This document shows, one piece after another, positions 48,990-56,517 of a stretch of DNA of 64,000 bases; positions within the stretch are counted from its first letter, which is position 1, and each line of letters starts with the position of its first letter. Origin of the DNA: a virus; IMG/VR virus record IMGVR_UViG_3300035670_000178, positions 1 through 64,000 of that record. One strand, written 5' to 3'. A program made the translations under genes and the position numbers. The notes under the pieces are model-generated. The model worked only from the letters and a program-made list of their open reading frames with translations. It was not told the origin of the DNA and made no database searches.

Positions 48990-49485
48990 CACCCAGTCTC
49001 CTGTAGACTTCTTCGATCCGTTCCACTTTAACTTTCGTGTCGATTTCCAACACCTTACAGATGTTGTCGAGACGAAGATTCTTGAACAACGGCGGCTCGC
49101 TCCGCATACAACGGTTAAGGTTGTCCGTCTCAGCAAGCACCATCGTATCGATCATTCTGTTCTTGCCAAAGAACTCGACGGCAAACTTGGAGCCCAACGT
49201 GTTCACGATCATGTCGAAATCAAATCTGATATTATGCCCAATTGCCGTGATGTCCTTGAATTGAGACAAGATCATTTCTTTCACTTGTTCTTTCTCAAGG
49301 AACCCGCCGGCTACAACCGCTGAGATGCCATTCATTTCTTGAGCTTTCGCGTCGTAAATGTCCAGTCTCTCCGGCTTCATACGGTAGGTCACAGCGCCGA
49401 GCGCAAAGGGCTTGATTGAAAGCTCGATCACTTCATGTGACCCTTGCTTCAACCCTGTGGTCTTTGTAGCAATGCTGCAAATCAT
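48979..49485 (-). CDS. DnaQ-fold protein with altered first motif
   Basis: 168 residues. MICSIATKTTGLKQGSHEVI aligns with IDTETTG but the D-x-E is replaced by A-T-K. The second motif IGHNIRFDFDMI is intact and MIDTMVLAE is as in active enzymes. The first two metal-binding residues are therefore missing, so it is probably inactive or uses other ligands. Overlaps the primase start. Confidence 0.65.
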   Translation of the reverse strand: MICSIATKTTGLKQGSHEVIELSIKPFALGAVTYRMKPERLDIYDAKAQEMNGISAVVAGGFLEKEQVKEMILSQFKDITAIGHNIRFDFDMIVNTLGSKFAVEFFGKNRMIDTMVLAETDNLNRCMRSEPPLFKNLRLDNICKVLEIDTKVKVERIEEVYRRLGGGN

Positions 49486-49841
49486 TTAAGCTCTCCTAGT
49501 TTCTTTATTGCGGCTTTCGTCAAACAAATGCTTCCGCCCGTCTCAATGTCGTACACTCGAAACATACTCTTCTCAGGTACTACTATGTGTCTGCTGGAAA
49601 TCTTGTACTTCGTGAATTCCTTGTACATCTTGACTGCGGTCTCTTCGATCTTTTCTTTGAGCACGCCGGACTTCGATTGAATTATGTTTCTTGGGTTGTC
49701 AATGTAAAGCCAGATCGTTCCAGTCGGCAAGCTGTCAGGCATCCAATAGTCCACACAAACTTTCCCGATCCCTCTACCGTAATGGCTCGTTCCGGTGAGG
49801 TTCTCGAAAATGTCATACGTATCTTGTGCCTCGAATTTCAT
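49482..49841 (-). CDS. Hypothetical protein between two DnaQ-like genes
   Basis: 119 residues. Starts MKFEAQDTYDIFENLTGTSH; a beta-rich domain with FRVYDIETGGSICLTKAAIK at the C terminus. The latter mimics D-I-E-T-G of exonucleases but lacks the rest. No function recognised. Confidence 0.6.
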   Translation of the reverse strand: MKFEAQDTYDIFENLTGTSHYGRGIGKVCVDYWMPDSLPTGTIWLYIDNPRNIIQSKSGVLKEKIEETAVKMYKEFTKYKISSRHIVVPEKSMFRVYDIETGGSICLTKAAIKKLGELK

Positions 49842-50367
49842 ACAACAACTCCTTAATAATTACAGCCGTGGACTCGGCATCAACCAAAGCAGTATGCGCT
49901 CCTACATTTGACACTTTAAATTTCTCTCTAAGCGCATTGAGAGAGGTGCCGGCAGAAAATCCTGGCCTAGCTATGTTCAGAGCCAAAGCCAAACTTGCAG
50001 TGTCGATCATTCGATAGTTAAAGAACTTATCGTAAATATCACGACCGAACACTTGACGTGTAAGGAAAGACTGATCGAAAGGATAATTATGCCCAACAGG
50101 TGTTGCCTTAGCAAACTTAGAGAAGAAGTCCCAGATTCTCGGGATGACCTCTACTCTGTCAGGCCAAGAATTAATTTCTTCTTCCGTATAGCCGTTGACT
50201 TCAAGTGCCTTAGGATCGATTGCAAATCCTTTAGGGTTGATCTTGAACTCAGCCCTAGCTAAAGCGTAATCTTCTCTAAGATCAGACTTAATAACTGCAC
50301 CGACACTAATCACAGCGTGCTTCTCGGGGTCTAAGCCGGTAGTCTCGGTATCTATTATCGCGTACAT
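49813..50367 (-). CDS. DnaQ-family 3'-5' exonuclease
   Basis: 184 residues. All three exonuclease motifs: IDTETTG, VGHNYPFDQSF and NVGAHTALVDAEST (HxxxxxD). Likely a proofreading or end-trimming nuclease acting on phage DNA. ATG chosen with GGAG five bases upstream rather than the GTG two codons earlier. It is the catalytically complete member of three DnaQ-fold genes in this block. Confidence 0.85.
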   Translation of the reverse strand: MYAIIDTETTGLDPEKHAVISVGAVIKSDLREDYALARAEFKINPKGFAIDPKALEVNGYTEEEINSWPDRVEVIPRIWDFFSKFAKATPVGHNYPFDQSFLTRQVFGRDIYDKFFNYRMIDTASLALALNIARPGFSAGTSLNALREKFKVSNVGAHTALVDAESTAVIIKELLYEIRGTRYV

Positions 50368-50378
50368 CTTCACTCCTT

Positions 50379-51254
50379 TCAGAAGTATACATCTCTAAGA
50401 GGGCCTTCGAGATTGGCGATCATCTGATCACTTTCTTCTCTCGTCTTACCCATCTGCCTAAACACATATCCAGAGTTAATGTCCTCCCACATTTCTTTCA
50501 GTCCAACGGCGCATTCAATCTGAAACTTCTTCGACAAGTGAGCGCGGTAAGTGTAGAACGAAGGACCGTTAGTCACCTGGTCGATCGAAGTAATGAACTG
50601 ATCTCCGATTGATGATCCCAGCCCAATCGCATAGACAAACTGCTGGAACGCCCAACTTTCGTCCACGTCTTCCAGTCCCTTATTGACGCAAACCGGCAGT
50701 CCAGAGTCATTGACGATCACGACGCCCTTGGCCGGCGCGCCAGTCTGATGGTCCGTTACGTAGTGCTTACGCTTAGCGTTCACACTGCTGAAAATAGAAT
50801 TCACCTTCCAGTCCAAAATAACCGGCGTTCCGTGTTGATTGATGTAGAAAGCGTCAGGCTTGCCGTAACACGGAACTCCAAGGATCGTCGCGTCTACGCC
50901 GAATTCAAACCGCGGTTCGAGATTCGCTAGTCCCATGTCAGCTACTGCGATCCCATACGCACCACACTCCTTATACAAGTGAAGCCAGTATTCAGCCTTA
51001 GGCCAAAGTTCTTCGCGAAACTGCGGATCTACCTGTTCTTCAAAAAGTTGCCGGGCATCAAAGCGAGTCGCAGTTTGCAGATCATTCGTTATCTGAGCTT
51101 TGACCAACGCGTCGAACGCCGATCCCGCGGCCATGTAAATAGTCTGCGGTTCACGAACTTCCAGACGATCAGAAAGATAGTTCACGAAATATCGCAAAGG
51201 TTCTTTCTTGAAACACTGGTATGCACTAGGGCTGATATACTTCGGTATTCTCAT
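50379..51254 (-). CDS. PD-(D/E)XK exonuclease (RecB/Cas4-like)
   Basis: 291 residues. YGKPDAFYINQHGTPVILDW then K gives D134, D148, K150, the D...DxK site of PD-(D/E)XK nucleases. ISPSAYQCFKKEPLRYFVNY at the N terminus and SWAFQQFVYAIGL (QxxxY) match the family used in phage recombination. Likely a 5'-3' resecting nuclease acting with recombination or genome repair. Confidence 0.8.
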   Translation of the reverse strand: MRIPKYISPSAYQCFKKEPLRYFVNYLSDRLEVREPQTIYMAAGSAFDALVKAQITNDLQTATRFDARQLFEEQVDPQFREELWPKAEYWLHLYKECGAYGIAVADMGLANLEPRFEFGVDATILGVPCYGKPDAFYINQHGTPVILDWKVNSIFSSVNAKRKHYVTDHQTGAPAKGVVIVNDSGLPVCVNKGLEDVDESWAFQQFVYAIGLGSSIGDQFITSIDQVTNGPSFYTYRAHLSKKFQIECAVGLKEMWEDINSGYVFRQMGKTREESDQMIANLEGPLRDVYF

Positions 51255-51439
51255 TCTCGGGGCCTCGTGATTCTGGAGAAATAGTCAATGCCCTTTACAT
51301 TAGGGATAGGCACAACCCCTTGACTCAGCTTAGCATACCATTTGCCTTCGATCTTCAGCAACAATCCCATGCTCTCATTCTTTATGATGTAAGTCAAGTA
51401 AGTCCCGTCTTTCTTTGGCTCACTCTTTGTCCACTTCAT
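51251..51439 (-). CDS. Small hypothetical protein
   Basis: 62 residues starting MKWTKSEPKKDGTYLTYIIK; beta-rich and basic. Overlaps the nuclease start and the stop of the 37-residue gene. Resembles the short W..... P..DG.YL class of phage proteins of unknown role. Confidence 0.6.
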   Translation of the reverse strand: MKWTKSEPKKDGTYLTYIIKNESMGLLLKIEGKWYAKLSQGVVPIPNVKGIDYFSRITRPRE

Positions 51440-51549
51440 TTCTTTATCTTCCCGTCTACTTTATCGACGATCTTCTCTTTCTTCAGGTTGTCTTGAATAC
51501 GCTGAGCTTCGGCCAGACTCTTCGCAACATACCTCTTAGGTACGGTCAT
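51436..51549 (-). CDS. 37-residue basic peptide
   Basis: MTVPKRYVAKSLAEAQRIQD is followed by NLKKEKIVDKVDGKIKK. GGAGG lies six bases upstream of the ATG and the stop overlaps the next ATG (AAATGA). Fills the gap before the ligase; helical and basic. Confidence 0.6.
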   Translation of the reverse strand: MTVPKRYVAKSLAEAQRIQDNLKKEKIVDKVDGKIKK

Positions 51550-52456
51550 AACGTGCCTCCTTAGGAATCCCACCTTTCGTGAGTTCTCGATATTTAATAG
51601 TTATCTTCGATCCATTCTCAAACATACAGTCATCACGATCCGATCGATGGAACGGAAAGCCAACCGAACGAATCTTTCTTTCTTCGTCTGTGAACCCGGA
51701 CACTTTAAAGATCCGGCCAACGTCGTCTTGCACTTCGAGTGCGCCCATCATTCCGTAATACTTGCCATCGCCGTAGTAATACCCTGTGACTGTGACTTCC
51801 ATCTTTTCATAGGGCTTGACTTTCAGCAGGTTGTTTGAACGGCATTGCTCCCACTTGCTGTAAGGTTCGCGCAGCATCAACCCTTCGCCGCCGCGAGACA
51901 TCACTTCGCCCAGCATTTCACTGAGATGTTCTTCGTCTCTGACTAGAGTCTGTTCGACTACTTTGAAGATCTCATTTTGCTCTAGCTTAGACAGCAGATG
52001 GTACGCAAATCGAAAAGGCAATTGATCTTTGATGGTGGGGTGAAGTTGGATCTCAGGAATCAGCTTCTCTGCTTTGCGGAAACGCACAAGCCCGGTATCC
52101 ATCTTTACAGGCATATCGAACGCCATGAACTTAACGTGTTGCCACTCCAAAACAATAGGGGTCTTCTTGCGAACAACAGACATAGTTTCTTGAAACATCT
52201 GACGATCAATGTAAAGTTCACCGTCCAGCGGCATGTTCTCAGGCAAGTGCTTCAGCCACCACTTAGGAGCATGTACCACTTTACCGTCACGGGTCCAAAG
52301 CCCCGTCGGCTCGATGTCAGGGTCGTTGCTGAATTCCTTCGGGAAGTTGGGAAGCCAGAGACCGCGGCAGCCGTCTAGCTTTTCGCTAGCATACCAACCA
52401 GCCACCTTCTGATCTTCGTACATCTTACCGAGCATAGCGAAAGTCTTAAGAGCCAT
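51536..52456 (-). CDS. ATP-dependent DNA ligase
   Basis: 306 residues from MALKTFAMLGKMYEDQKVAG. Motif I SEKLDGCRG with adenylated Lys26, motif III PLDGELYI, motif IV RGGEGLMLREP and motif V LLKVKPYEKMEV. Compact phage type without extra domains. Seals nicks during replication and recombination. Confidence 0.9.
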   Translation of the reverse strand: MALKTFAMLGKMYEDQKVAGWYASEKLDGCRGLWLPNFPKEFSNDPDIEPTGLWTRDGKVVHAPKWWLKHLPENMPLDGELYIDRQMFQETMSVVRKKTPIVLEWQHVKFMAFDMPVKMDTGLVRFRKAEKLIPEIQLHPTIKDQLPFRFAYHLLSKLEQNEIFKVVEQTLVRDEEHLSEMLGEVMSRGGEGLMLREPYSKWEQCRSNNLLKVKPYEKMEVTVTGYYYGDGKYYGMMGALEVQDDVGRIFKVSGFTDEERKIRSVGFPFHRSDRDDCMFENGSKITIKYRELTKGGIPKEARYDRT

Positions 52457-52700
52457 TTTCAAGCCAATCCAGTTTGTCGTTGACGGCATCATTCAAATCG
52501 ATGTGCATAGCCGAAGCTATCAACGCCGTGATAATAACAATGTCTGCGAGTTCGGAGCTCAGCCCGACAGGCTTGTCATTGTAGCTAGCCTTAATGAACT
52601 TATTGCTGTAGTCCACGGTAGCTTCGATCACTTCCGTGGACAAGTGTTTCAGCATTTCTTCGACATTCTTGAACCCGCCTTTCTTGGGCTTGAGATTCAA
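52446..52700 (-). CDS. MazG-like nucleotide pyrophosphohydrolase
   Basis: 84 residues from a TTG that overlaps the upstream stop (TTGA), with GGAG four bases before it. LSSELADIVIITALIASAMH followed by IDLNDAVNDKLDWLE matches the second half of MazG-like domains (E..D...). The first Glu pair is less clear. May lower noncanonical or alarmone nucleotide levels; activity uncertain. Confidence 0.65.
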   Translation of the reverse strand: MNLKPKKGGFKNVEEMLKHLSTEVIEATVDYSNKFIKASYNDKPVGLSSELADIVIITALIASAMHIDLNDAVNDKLDWLENGS

Positions 52701-53302
52701 TAATCTCCGTCCAATACTTTCACGACTCTGTTTTTCATGCCTTGAAGAATCCTGTGTATTTGCACATACGGGATCTTGCATTCTACTGATACCTCCTCTA
52801 GTGTGTAACCGTCAACCCTCATTTGAATGATCTTCTTTTCTATATCGGAGAAAAGAAAGTTACTTACAAGATCGTCACGGACAATGGTATCTTCGTGTTT
52901 CTCGTCCCAACATTGCTTTGGCGTGCCTCGATTGGCTGACACAGATTCTTCATTGTCGTCGCATCCGAATTCAGAGTCAAACACATCGCAGTCAAATGGA
53001 TTGTACATCAGATCTTCGCCGTCGGGCGTCTTGATCAGATGCGATCGTTTGACGAAATTGATTATATGTCCTTTAATCTTTTCACGCAGAAATGCTCTCG
53101 GATTCGGGTGTCCTTTCAGTACGTTCACGCCAGCTATCAGAGCCACGTAGGCTTCTCCTCGAATATCGACACGTTCATGTGTGAAGCTACGCTGTGAAAC
53201 ACGATCCGCTAAGTAGTTAGCAAAAGGAATGTAGTTCAGTATAACGATTTCGAGTTCGCCTTCTTGAATTTTGTCAATCACTTGCTTGTCGGTTAGATAC
53301 AT
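52697..53302 (-). CDS. RNA polymerase sigma factor (sigma-70 family)
   Basis: 201 residues from MYLTDKQVIDKIQEGELEIV. Region 2-like: NYIPFANYLADRVSQR then VDIRGEAYVALIAGV and PRAFLREKIKGHIINFVKRS. Region 4-like: LFSDIEKKIIQMRVDGYTLE then EVSVECKIPYVQIHRILQGM, a helix-turn-helix. An acidic linker (FDCDVFDSEFGCDDNEE) separates them. Likely redirects host RNA polymerase to late promoters. Confidence 0.75.
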   Translation of the reverse strand: MYLTDKQVIDKIQEGELEIVILNYIPFANYLADRVSQRSFTHERVDIRGEAYVALIAGVNVLKGHPNPRAFLREKIKGHIINFVKRSHLIKTPDGEDLMYNPFDCDVFDSEFGCDDNEESVSANRGTPKQCWDEKHEDTIVRDDLVSNFLFSDIEKKIIQMRVDGYTLEEVSVECKIPYVQIHRILQGMKNRVVKVLDGDY

Positions 53303-53768
53303 CTTTGCAGATCCTATACATTGGGTGGAACCCCGATAGGCGCGTCGTGTAGAAATCACTGATCTCGCCATTTGAAGGGTTGTACACTTTGTTTCCGTCC
53401 CACGCACAAAAATGATTCTGATACTGCAACAGGCCCACGTTGCCTTCCGTGAGCAAATCTCCTTCCTCCCAACGTCCTTTGAATTTCCCCGATCCACCAC
53501 ACAGCAAACACTTGCTCGAATGAAAATGAATGGCCGGCCAACGACCGTAGTTAATTACGAGCGCCCATCCTTTGTCTTGTAAATACTTTGTAAAGTCCTG
53601 CGGGTGATGGCCTCGAAACTTCATGCTGCCTTGCGCGCCAAAATGTATAACGTCTTTGTAAGGCTTATTGATTTCCTCGATCAACTCCTGAACGGGAACG
53701 TCAATCACCATGGCAATCGCTGTGACCATGCAACTAGCAGGGTCAGGTTGTATTTGAATCTTTAGCAT
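53274..53768 (-). CDS. C39-like papain-fold protein
   Basis: 164 residues. QPDPASCMVTAIAMV with Cys13 in the papain/C39-type position, NHFCAWDGNKVYNPSNG near the end with His119 and Asn130 where H and D/N would complete the triad. An insertion CLLCGGSGKFKGRW has a CxxCGG that looks like a small zinc site. Known phage versions are unassigned. Could be a protease or an inactive adaptor. Overlaps the sigma gene's start. Confidence 0.6.
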   Translation of the reverse strand: MLKIQIQPDPASCMVTAIAMVIDVPVQELIEEINKPYKDVIHFGAQGSMKFRGHHPQDFTKYLQDKGWALVINYGRWPAIHFHSSKCLLCGGSGKFKGRWEEGDLLTEGNVGLLQYQNHFCAWDGNKVYNPSNGEISDFYTTRLSGFHPMYRICKDVSNRQASD

Positions 53769-54034
53769 AGCTTAATTCTCTCCGATCTTATGTTACGCAT
53801 GACAACACTCTCAGGAAATACAGAACCTTCTGCAATCACTACATCTTCTAGTCCATTTATCCAAACTCTTTTATACATATTTTCCTGTATACAAAGAGAA
53901 TTAATTCCTAGTTGAATGTATAGATCGACGCAGCTAAACACAAGAATCTGCCCCGAAGATAGTTCAGCATGTAGTATACCGTCGTGGCACGTCAAAGTAA
54001 CTACGCCCGCTCTATGAAAAGATCTGTCAAACAT
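53762..54034 (-). CDS. Hypothetical beta-rich protein
   Basis: 90 residues, starting MFDRSFHRAGVVTLTCHDGI. Beta-rich with several Cys. No family recognised. Confidence 0.6.
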   Translation of the reverse strand: MFDRSFHRAGVVTLTCHDGILHAELSSGQILVFSCVDLYIQLGINSLCIQENMYKRVWINGLEDVVIAEGSVFPESVVMRNIRSERIKLC

Positions 54035-54221
54035 TTTGTAAATCCAGATCTACAAAATAAATCTCAAGATCCTTACCGTCTCTCAGCCTGAACTCAGCCA
54101 CAGAAAAATTAGGCTTACTCTTGATGTGTTTGAGTTCATCAAACTCATACAAAACACCAGCACCAGTGATCGCTTGCTTGCTTAGCAAATTTATCTTCAA
54201 ATAAACGACGTTTGCTTTCAT
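54027..54221 (-). CDS. Small hypothetical protein
   Basis: 64 residues starting MKANVVYLKINLLSKQAITG. Mixed strand/helix; overlaps the next start by eight bases. Not recognised. Confidence 0.55.
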   Translation of the reverse strand: MKANVVYLKINLLSKQAITGAGVLYEFDELKHIKSKPNFSVAEFRLRDGKDLEIYFVDLDLQNV

Positions 54222-54422
54222 CTAGTCCTCCCACACAAGTTCGCCAGCGAACACTTGACCTTCAAACTTACAATGAACACCATTCTTGTCGACCCACTCT
54301 ACTTTCATATCCCAGAGAGGGCCCGGCGTCACGCGATCAAATTCGTAGTAGAGAATGCCGGCAGCAATATATTCGTTACCGTTGATGTTCAGTTTGTTAC
54401 CGATTCTAATAACTTGGTCCAC
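54222..54422 (-). CDS. Small hypothetical protein, GTG start
   Basis: 66 residues from a GTG with AAAGGG eight bases upstream (longer readings overlap the upstream gene). IRIGNKLNINGNEYIAAGIL is a beta-hairpin-rich start. Not recognised. Confidence 0.55.
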   Translation of the reverse strand: MDQVIRIGNKLNINGNEYIAAGILYYEFDRVTPGPLWDMKVEWVDKNGVHCKFEGQVFAGELVWED

Positions 54423-54427
54423 TGTAT

Positions 54428-54547
54428 CTACCCTTTCACAAAACTGACTCCACCTGAGCATTTGAGCTGAACTTCAGGATCTTTGAATCTCACCACAACT
54501 GCCGTGTTCCAATCACCGATCACATCTTGAAAAGACTCGAACTTCAT
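54428..54547 (-). CDS. 39-residue hypothetical peptide
   Basis: Starts MKFESFQDVIGDWNTAVVVR and ends CSGGVSFVKG. GGGGAG lies eight bases before the ATG; the longer frame overlaps the upstream gene in the wrong frame. Not recognised. Confidence 0.55.
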   Translation of the reverse strand: MKFESFQDVIGDWNTAVVVRFKDPEVQLKCSGGVSFVKG

Positions 54548-54584
54548 TATAGTCTCCCCATTCGAGTACACGAATCCGGCTAAG

Positions 54585-54773
54585 TCAACTATCACATGGG
54601 TTGATATCTCTCGAAGGATGGATCGTTCCACCACATTGCTCCGCAATACGTTCAGCCTTTGCCAGATCCTTAGTAGTACACACTACTCGCATATCTGGCA
54701 TCACGACTCTGTAGTCTATCTGAGTCCTCCCACGATCAACCCAACCGTGGTACATTACATCTTTGACGTTCAT
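54585..54773 (-). CDS. Small hypothetical protein
   Basis: 62 residues starting MNVKDVMYHGWVDRGRTQID; contains VCTTKDLAKAERIAEQCGGT, a strand-helix phrase common in small phage proteins. Not recognised. Confidence 0.6.
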   Translation of the reverse strand: MNVKDVMYHGWVDRGRTQIDYRVVMPDMRVVCTTKDLAKAERIAEQCGGTIHPSRDINPCDS

Positions 54774-54949
54774 TTGCCTACCACCTTAAGGACAAGTAAC
54801 AAGATTAACAGACAACCCAAGATGCCGAGGACGCCTATCAATGGCGCCGCAACAACATACCAACTAATGTTTGGAAACGCCGTCACTTTCAGCGCCGTGA
54901 ACAAAGTTACCCACGTAAAAATAAGAATACTACTTAGCTGCTCTTTCAT
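54770..54949 (-). CDS. Small two-span membrane protein
   Basis: 59 residues from MKEQLSSILIFTWVTLFTAL. Two hydrophobic helices (ILIFTWVTLFTALKVTAF and GVLGILGCLLILLLVLKVV). Overlaps the upstream end. Function unknown; the compact size would fit an envelope-associated role. Confidence 0.6.
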   Translation of the reverse strand: MKEQLSSILIFTWVTLFTALKVTAFPNISWYVVAAPLIGVLGILGCLLILLLVLKVVGK

Positions 54950-55289
54950 TAAGGATACCCTCATCTATTTCAATTTCTTGCAACAGTTCCAACGCGCAAG
55001 CTTTTCGATTCTTTAATTCCGAAAGAAGGTGAGCTCTTAGCTCTTCCTTAAGGATGCTTAGAGCTTCTTCTAAGCTAAGCCCTACACGCTCAACAATGTA
55101 TCTTCCTTTTAGATATCCTACCTCCAGCTCTCCCTCCGCGTCTTTGATCTCTTTTACGAACTCATAGAGCATAACTTTATCTCGGCTGAACTCCGACCAC
55201 ATTACAGACAAAACTGTTGCTTTGACAAAGGGCTCCACTGTAACATCTAATTGAGTTCCAAGAGCACTGTGAGATAATCGGTATTCCAT
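54930..55289 (-). CDS. Hypothetical helical protein
   Basis: 119 residues starting MEYRLSHSALGTQLDVTVEP; beta-rich start then long acidic helix (EEALSILKEELRAHLLSELK). Not recognised. Confidence 0.6.
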   Translation of the reverse strand: MEYRLSHSALGTQLDVTVEPFVKATVLSVMWSEFSRDKVMLYEFVKEIKDAEGELEVGYLKGRYIVERVGLSLEEALSILKEELRAHLLSELKNRKACALELLQEIEIDEGILNERAAK

Positions 55290-55290
55290 A

Positions 55291-55479
55291 TCAAAGATCC
55301 CATTTCGTTATCTCAATCCCTTTGCAAACTTCGATGCCATCGATCAGCATCCGAGGCCAAGCAATCCCATGCCAGTCACAACTACAATCCCTTTCGCTAG
55401 CTTCACAACAATCGAAGCCAATGCTCGTGATATTGTGCTTTTCCATCAACGCTTTAAGTTCTTGCTTGAACTCTTTCAT
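55291..55479 (-). CDS. Small Cys-rich protein
   Basis: 62 residues from MKEFKQELKALMEKHNITSI. Cysteines in GFDCCEASERDCSCDWHG suggest a metal site. It begins 17 bases after the tRNA-like element. Not recognised. Confidence 0.55.
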   Translation of the reverse strand: MKEFKQELKALMEKHNITSIGFDCCEASERDCSCDWHGIAWPRMLIDGIEVCKGIEITKWDL

Positions 55480-55495
55480 CTTTAATTCCTTTAAA

Positions 55496-55563
55496 AAGCC
55501 CTGGTAGGGCACGATCCTACATCCCACTCGATTCAGTGGCTACTTACTTAGACGACAGGGCTT
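55496..55563 (-). tRNA. tRNA-like element, possibly degenerate
   Basis: Minus strand: acceptor stem AAGCCCTG/CAGGGCTT (8 bp), an anticodon-type hairpin CCACT-GAATCG-AGTGG, and a T-type arm GTAGG-ATCGTGC-CCTAC. The D arm is weak, the anticodon loop is not clearly 7 bases and no CCA is encoded. It lies five bases after the better tRNA at 55569, so it may be a second, decayed tRNA. Isotype unassigned. Confidence 0.35.
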
Positions 55564-55568
55564 AAAAT

Positions 55569-55642
55569 TGGTGAACTCCAGCAGGATTTGAACCTGCGTT
55601 CCAGGTGGCCGACCCGATCCTATCCGCTAGAAGATGGAGTTC
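55569..55642 (-). tRNA. Probable tRNA
   Basis: 74 bases with encoded CCA. Acceptor stem GAACTCC/GGAGTTC, T arm GCAGG-TTCAAAT-CCTGC, and a D loop with AGCGGATA. The anticodon arm TCGGG-TCGGCCA-CCTGG would give anticodon GGC (Ala), but with C at position 33, which is unusual, and spacing is not ideal. Isotype therefore uncertain. It lies inside the leftward unit between two coding genes. Confidence 0.6.
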
Positions 55643-55646
55643 AAAA

Positions 55647-56303
55647 TCAGAGCATGTATTCTTTCAAGTTTGCTTCGCGATCCAAGATGCTCAAATCGTA
55701 AGTGCCTCCACTCACGTCAAGAAGCCATATGGGGATCTTGCAGCCAAGCATTCTAGGAAAGTTTTCAACTTGAGCTGGTGTGAAAGAGAGTTCACGTTTC
55801 AGCTCAAGCCATTGACGTTTCGTTCGCTTGAGAAGATAAAGATCCGGCAACCCTTTCTGGATATTGTTGCCGTAAGTAGGCATCACCGTGTATCCTTTGG
55901 CTTCAAGCTCTTTCGTCACTTCTATTTGAATCTGCCCTTCGTAGTGCGACTGCACTTCGTGAGGCTTAGGCTTTGCGTTGCCCCCTAAATAGTTAAGGTA
56001 GTTAGGGTTCTGGAAAAGCCTAAGATATTCTTCACGTGTCGTACCTCGAAGGAGCCACACGTTTCGGATCTTGGGGAAGTAGAAGTTCTGGTACTCGGTA
56101 AATGTTTCCTTACCCGGCCGTTTGACTTCTACCCATCGCTCGCCGTACTTGTGATGAAAGCAGTAAAGATCTGGGAACCCGCCCTGAAACTTGTTCCCGT
56201 GAGTGTTAATTACGTTCCACTCCTGAATCCTCAGCATCTTTATTATCTTGTCTTGCAGTATTGCCTCGGGCTGTCTGTTGCTCTTCGGCGAAAACGGCTT
56301 CAT
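55647..56303 (-). CDS. Tandem VRR-NUC nuclease-like protein
   Basis: 218 residues. Two copies of the VRR-NUC fold (PD-(D/E)XK superfamily). Copy 1: GGFPDLYCFHHKYGERWVEV then KR, with Q72. Copy 2: KGLPDLYLLKRTKRQWLELK then R, with Q178. Each has the GxPD...ExK...Q signature; D45, E59, K61 and D154, E167, K169 are the likely active-site sets. Phage VRR-NUC proteins normally carry one domain. Start chosen with GGAG nine bases upstream; it overlaps the upstream gene by 98 bases. Confidence 0.8.
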   Translation of the reverse strand: MKPFSPKSNRQPEAILQDKIIKMLRIQEWNVINTHGNKFQGGFPDLYCFHHKYGERWVEVKRPGKETFTEYQNFYFPKIRNVWLLRGTTREEYLRLFQNPNYLNYLGGNAKPKPHEVQSHYEGQIQIEVTKELEAKGYTVMPTYGNNIQKGLPDLYLLKRTKRQWLELKRELSFTPAQVENFPRMLGCKIPIWLLDVSGGTYDLSILDREANLKEYML

Positions 56304-56517
56304 GCTTGTAAACTCCACACGCCAAATGCCAGCCGGCCTCGATCAAAGATTCAGGGCCTCGAACACCTTCAATGAAATAGGTAATCAACATCCGCGCTCT
56401 TTGGATATGGGCCATAGCGTGCATGTCACGAGCCTGAATATGCCACTCTGTGCTCTTGTCTTTCGGGTCAACGGCGAAAGACTTGAGAGCCTTACGAATG
56501 TGGGTGATCTTCAACAT
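56206..56517 (-). CDS. Hypothetical protein
   Basis: 103 residues from MLKITHIRKALKSFAVDPKD with AAAGG upstream. Helical (AMAHIQRARMLITYFIEGV) with an acidic, low-complexity tail that overlaps the VRR-NUC gene. Not recognised. Confidence 0.55.
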   Translation of the reverse strand: MLKITHIRKALKSFAVDPKDKSTEWHIQARDMHAMAHIQRARMLITYFIEGVRGPESLIEAGWHLACGVYKHEAVFAEEQQTARGNTARQDNKDAEDSGVERN

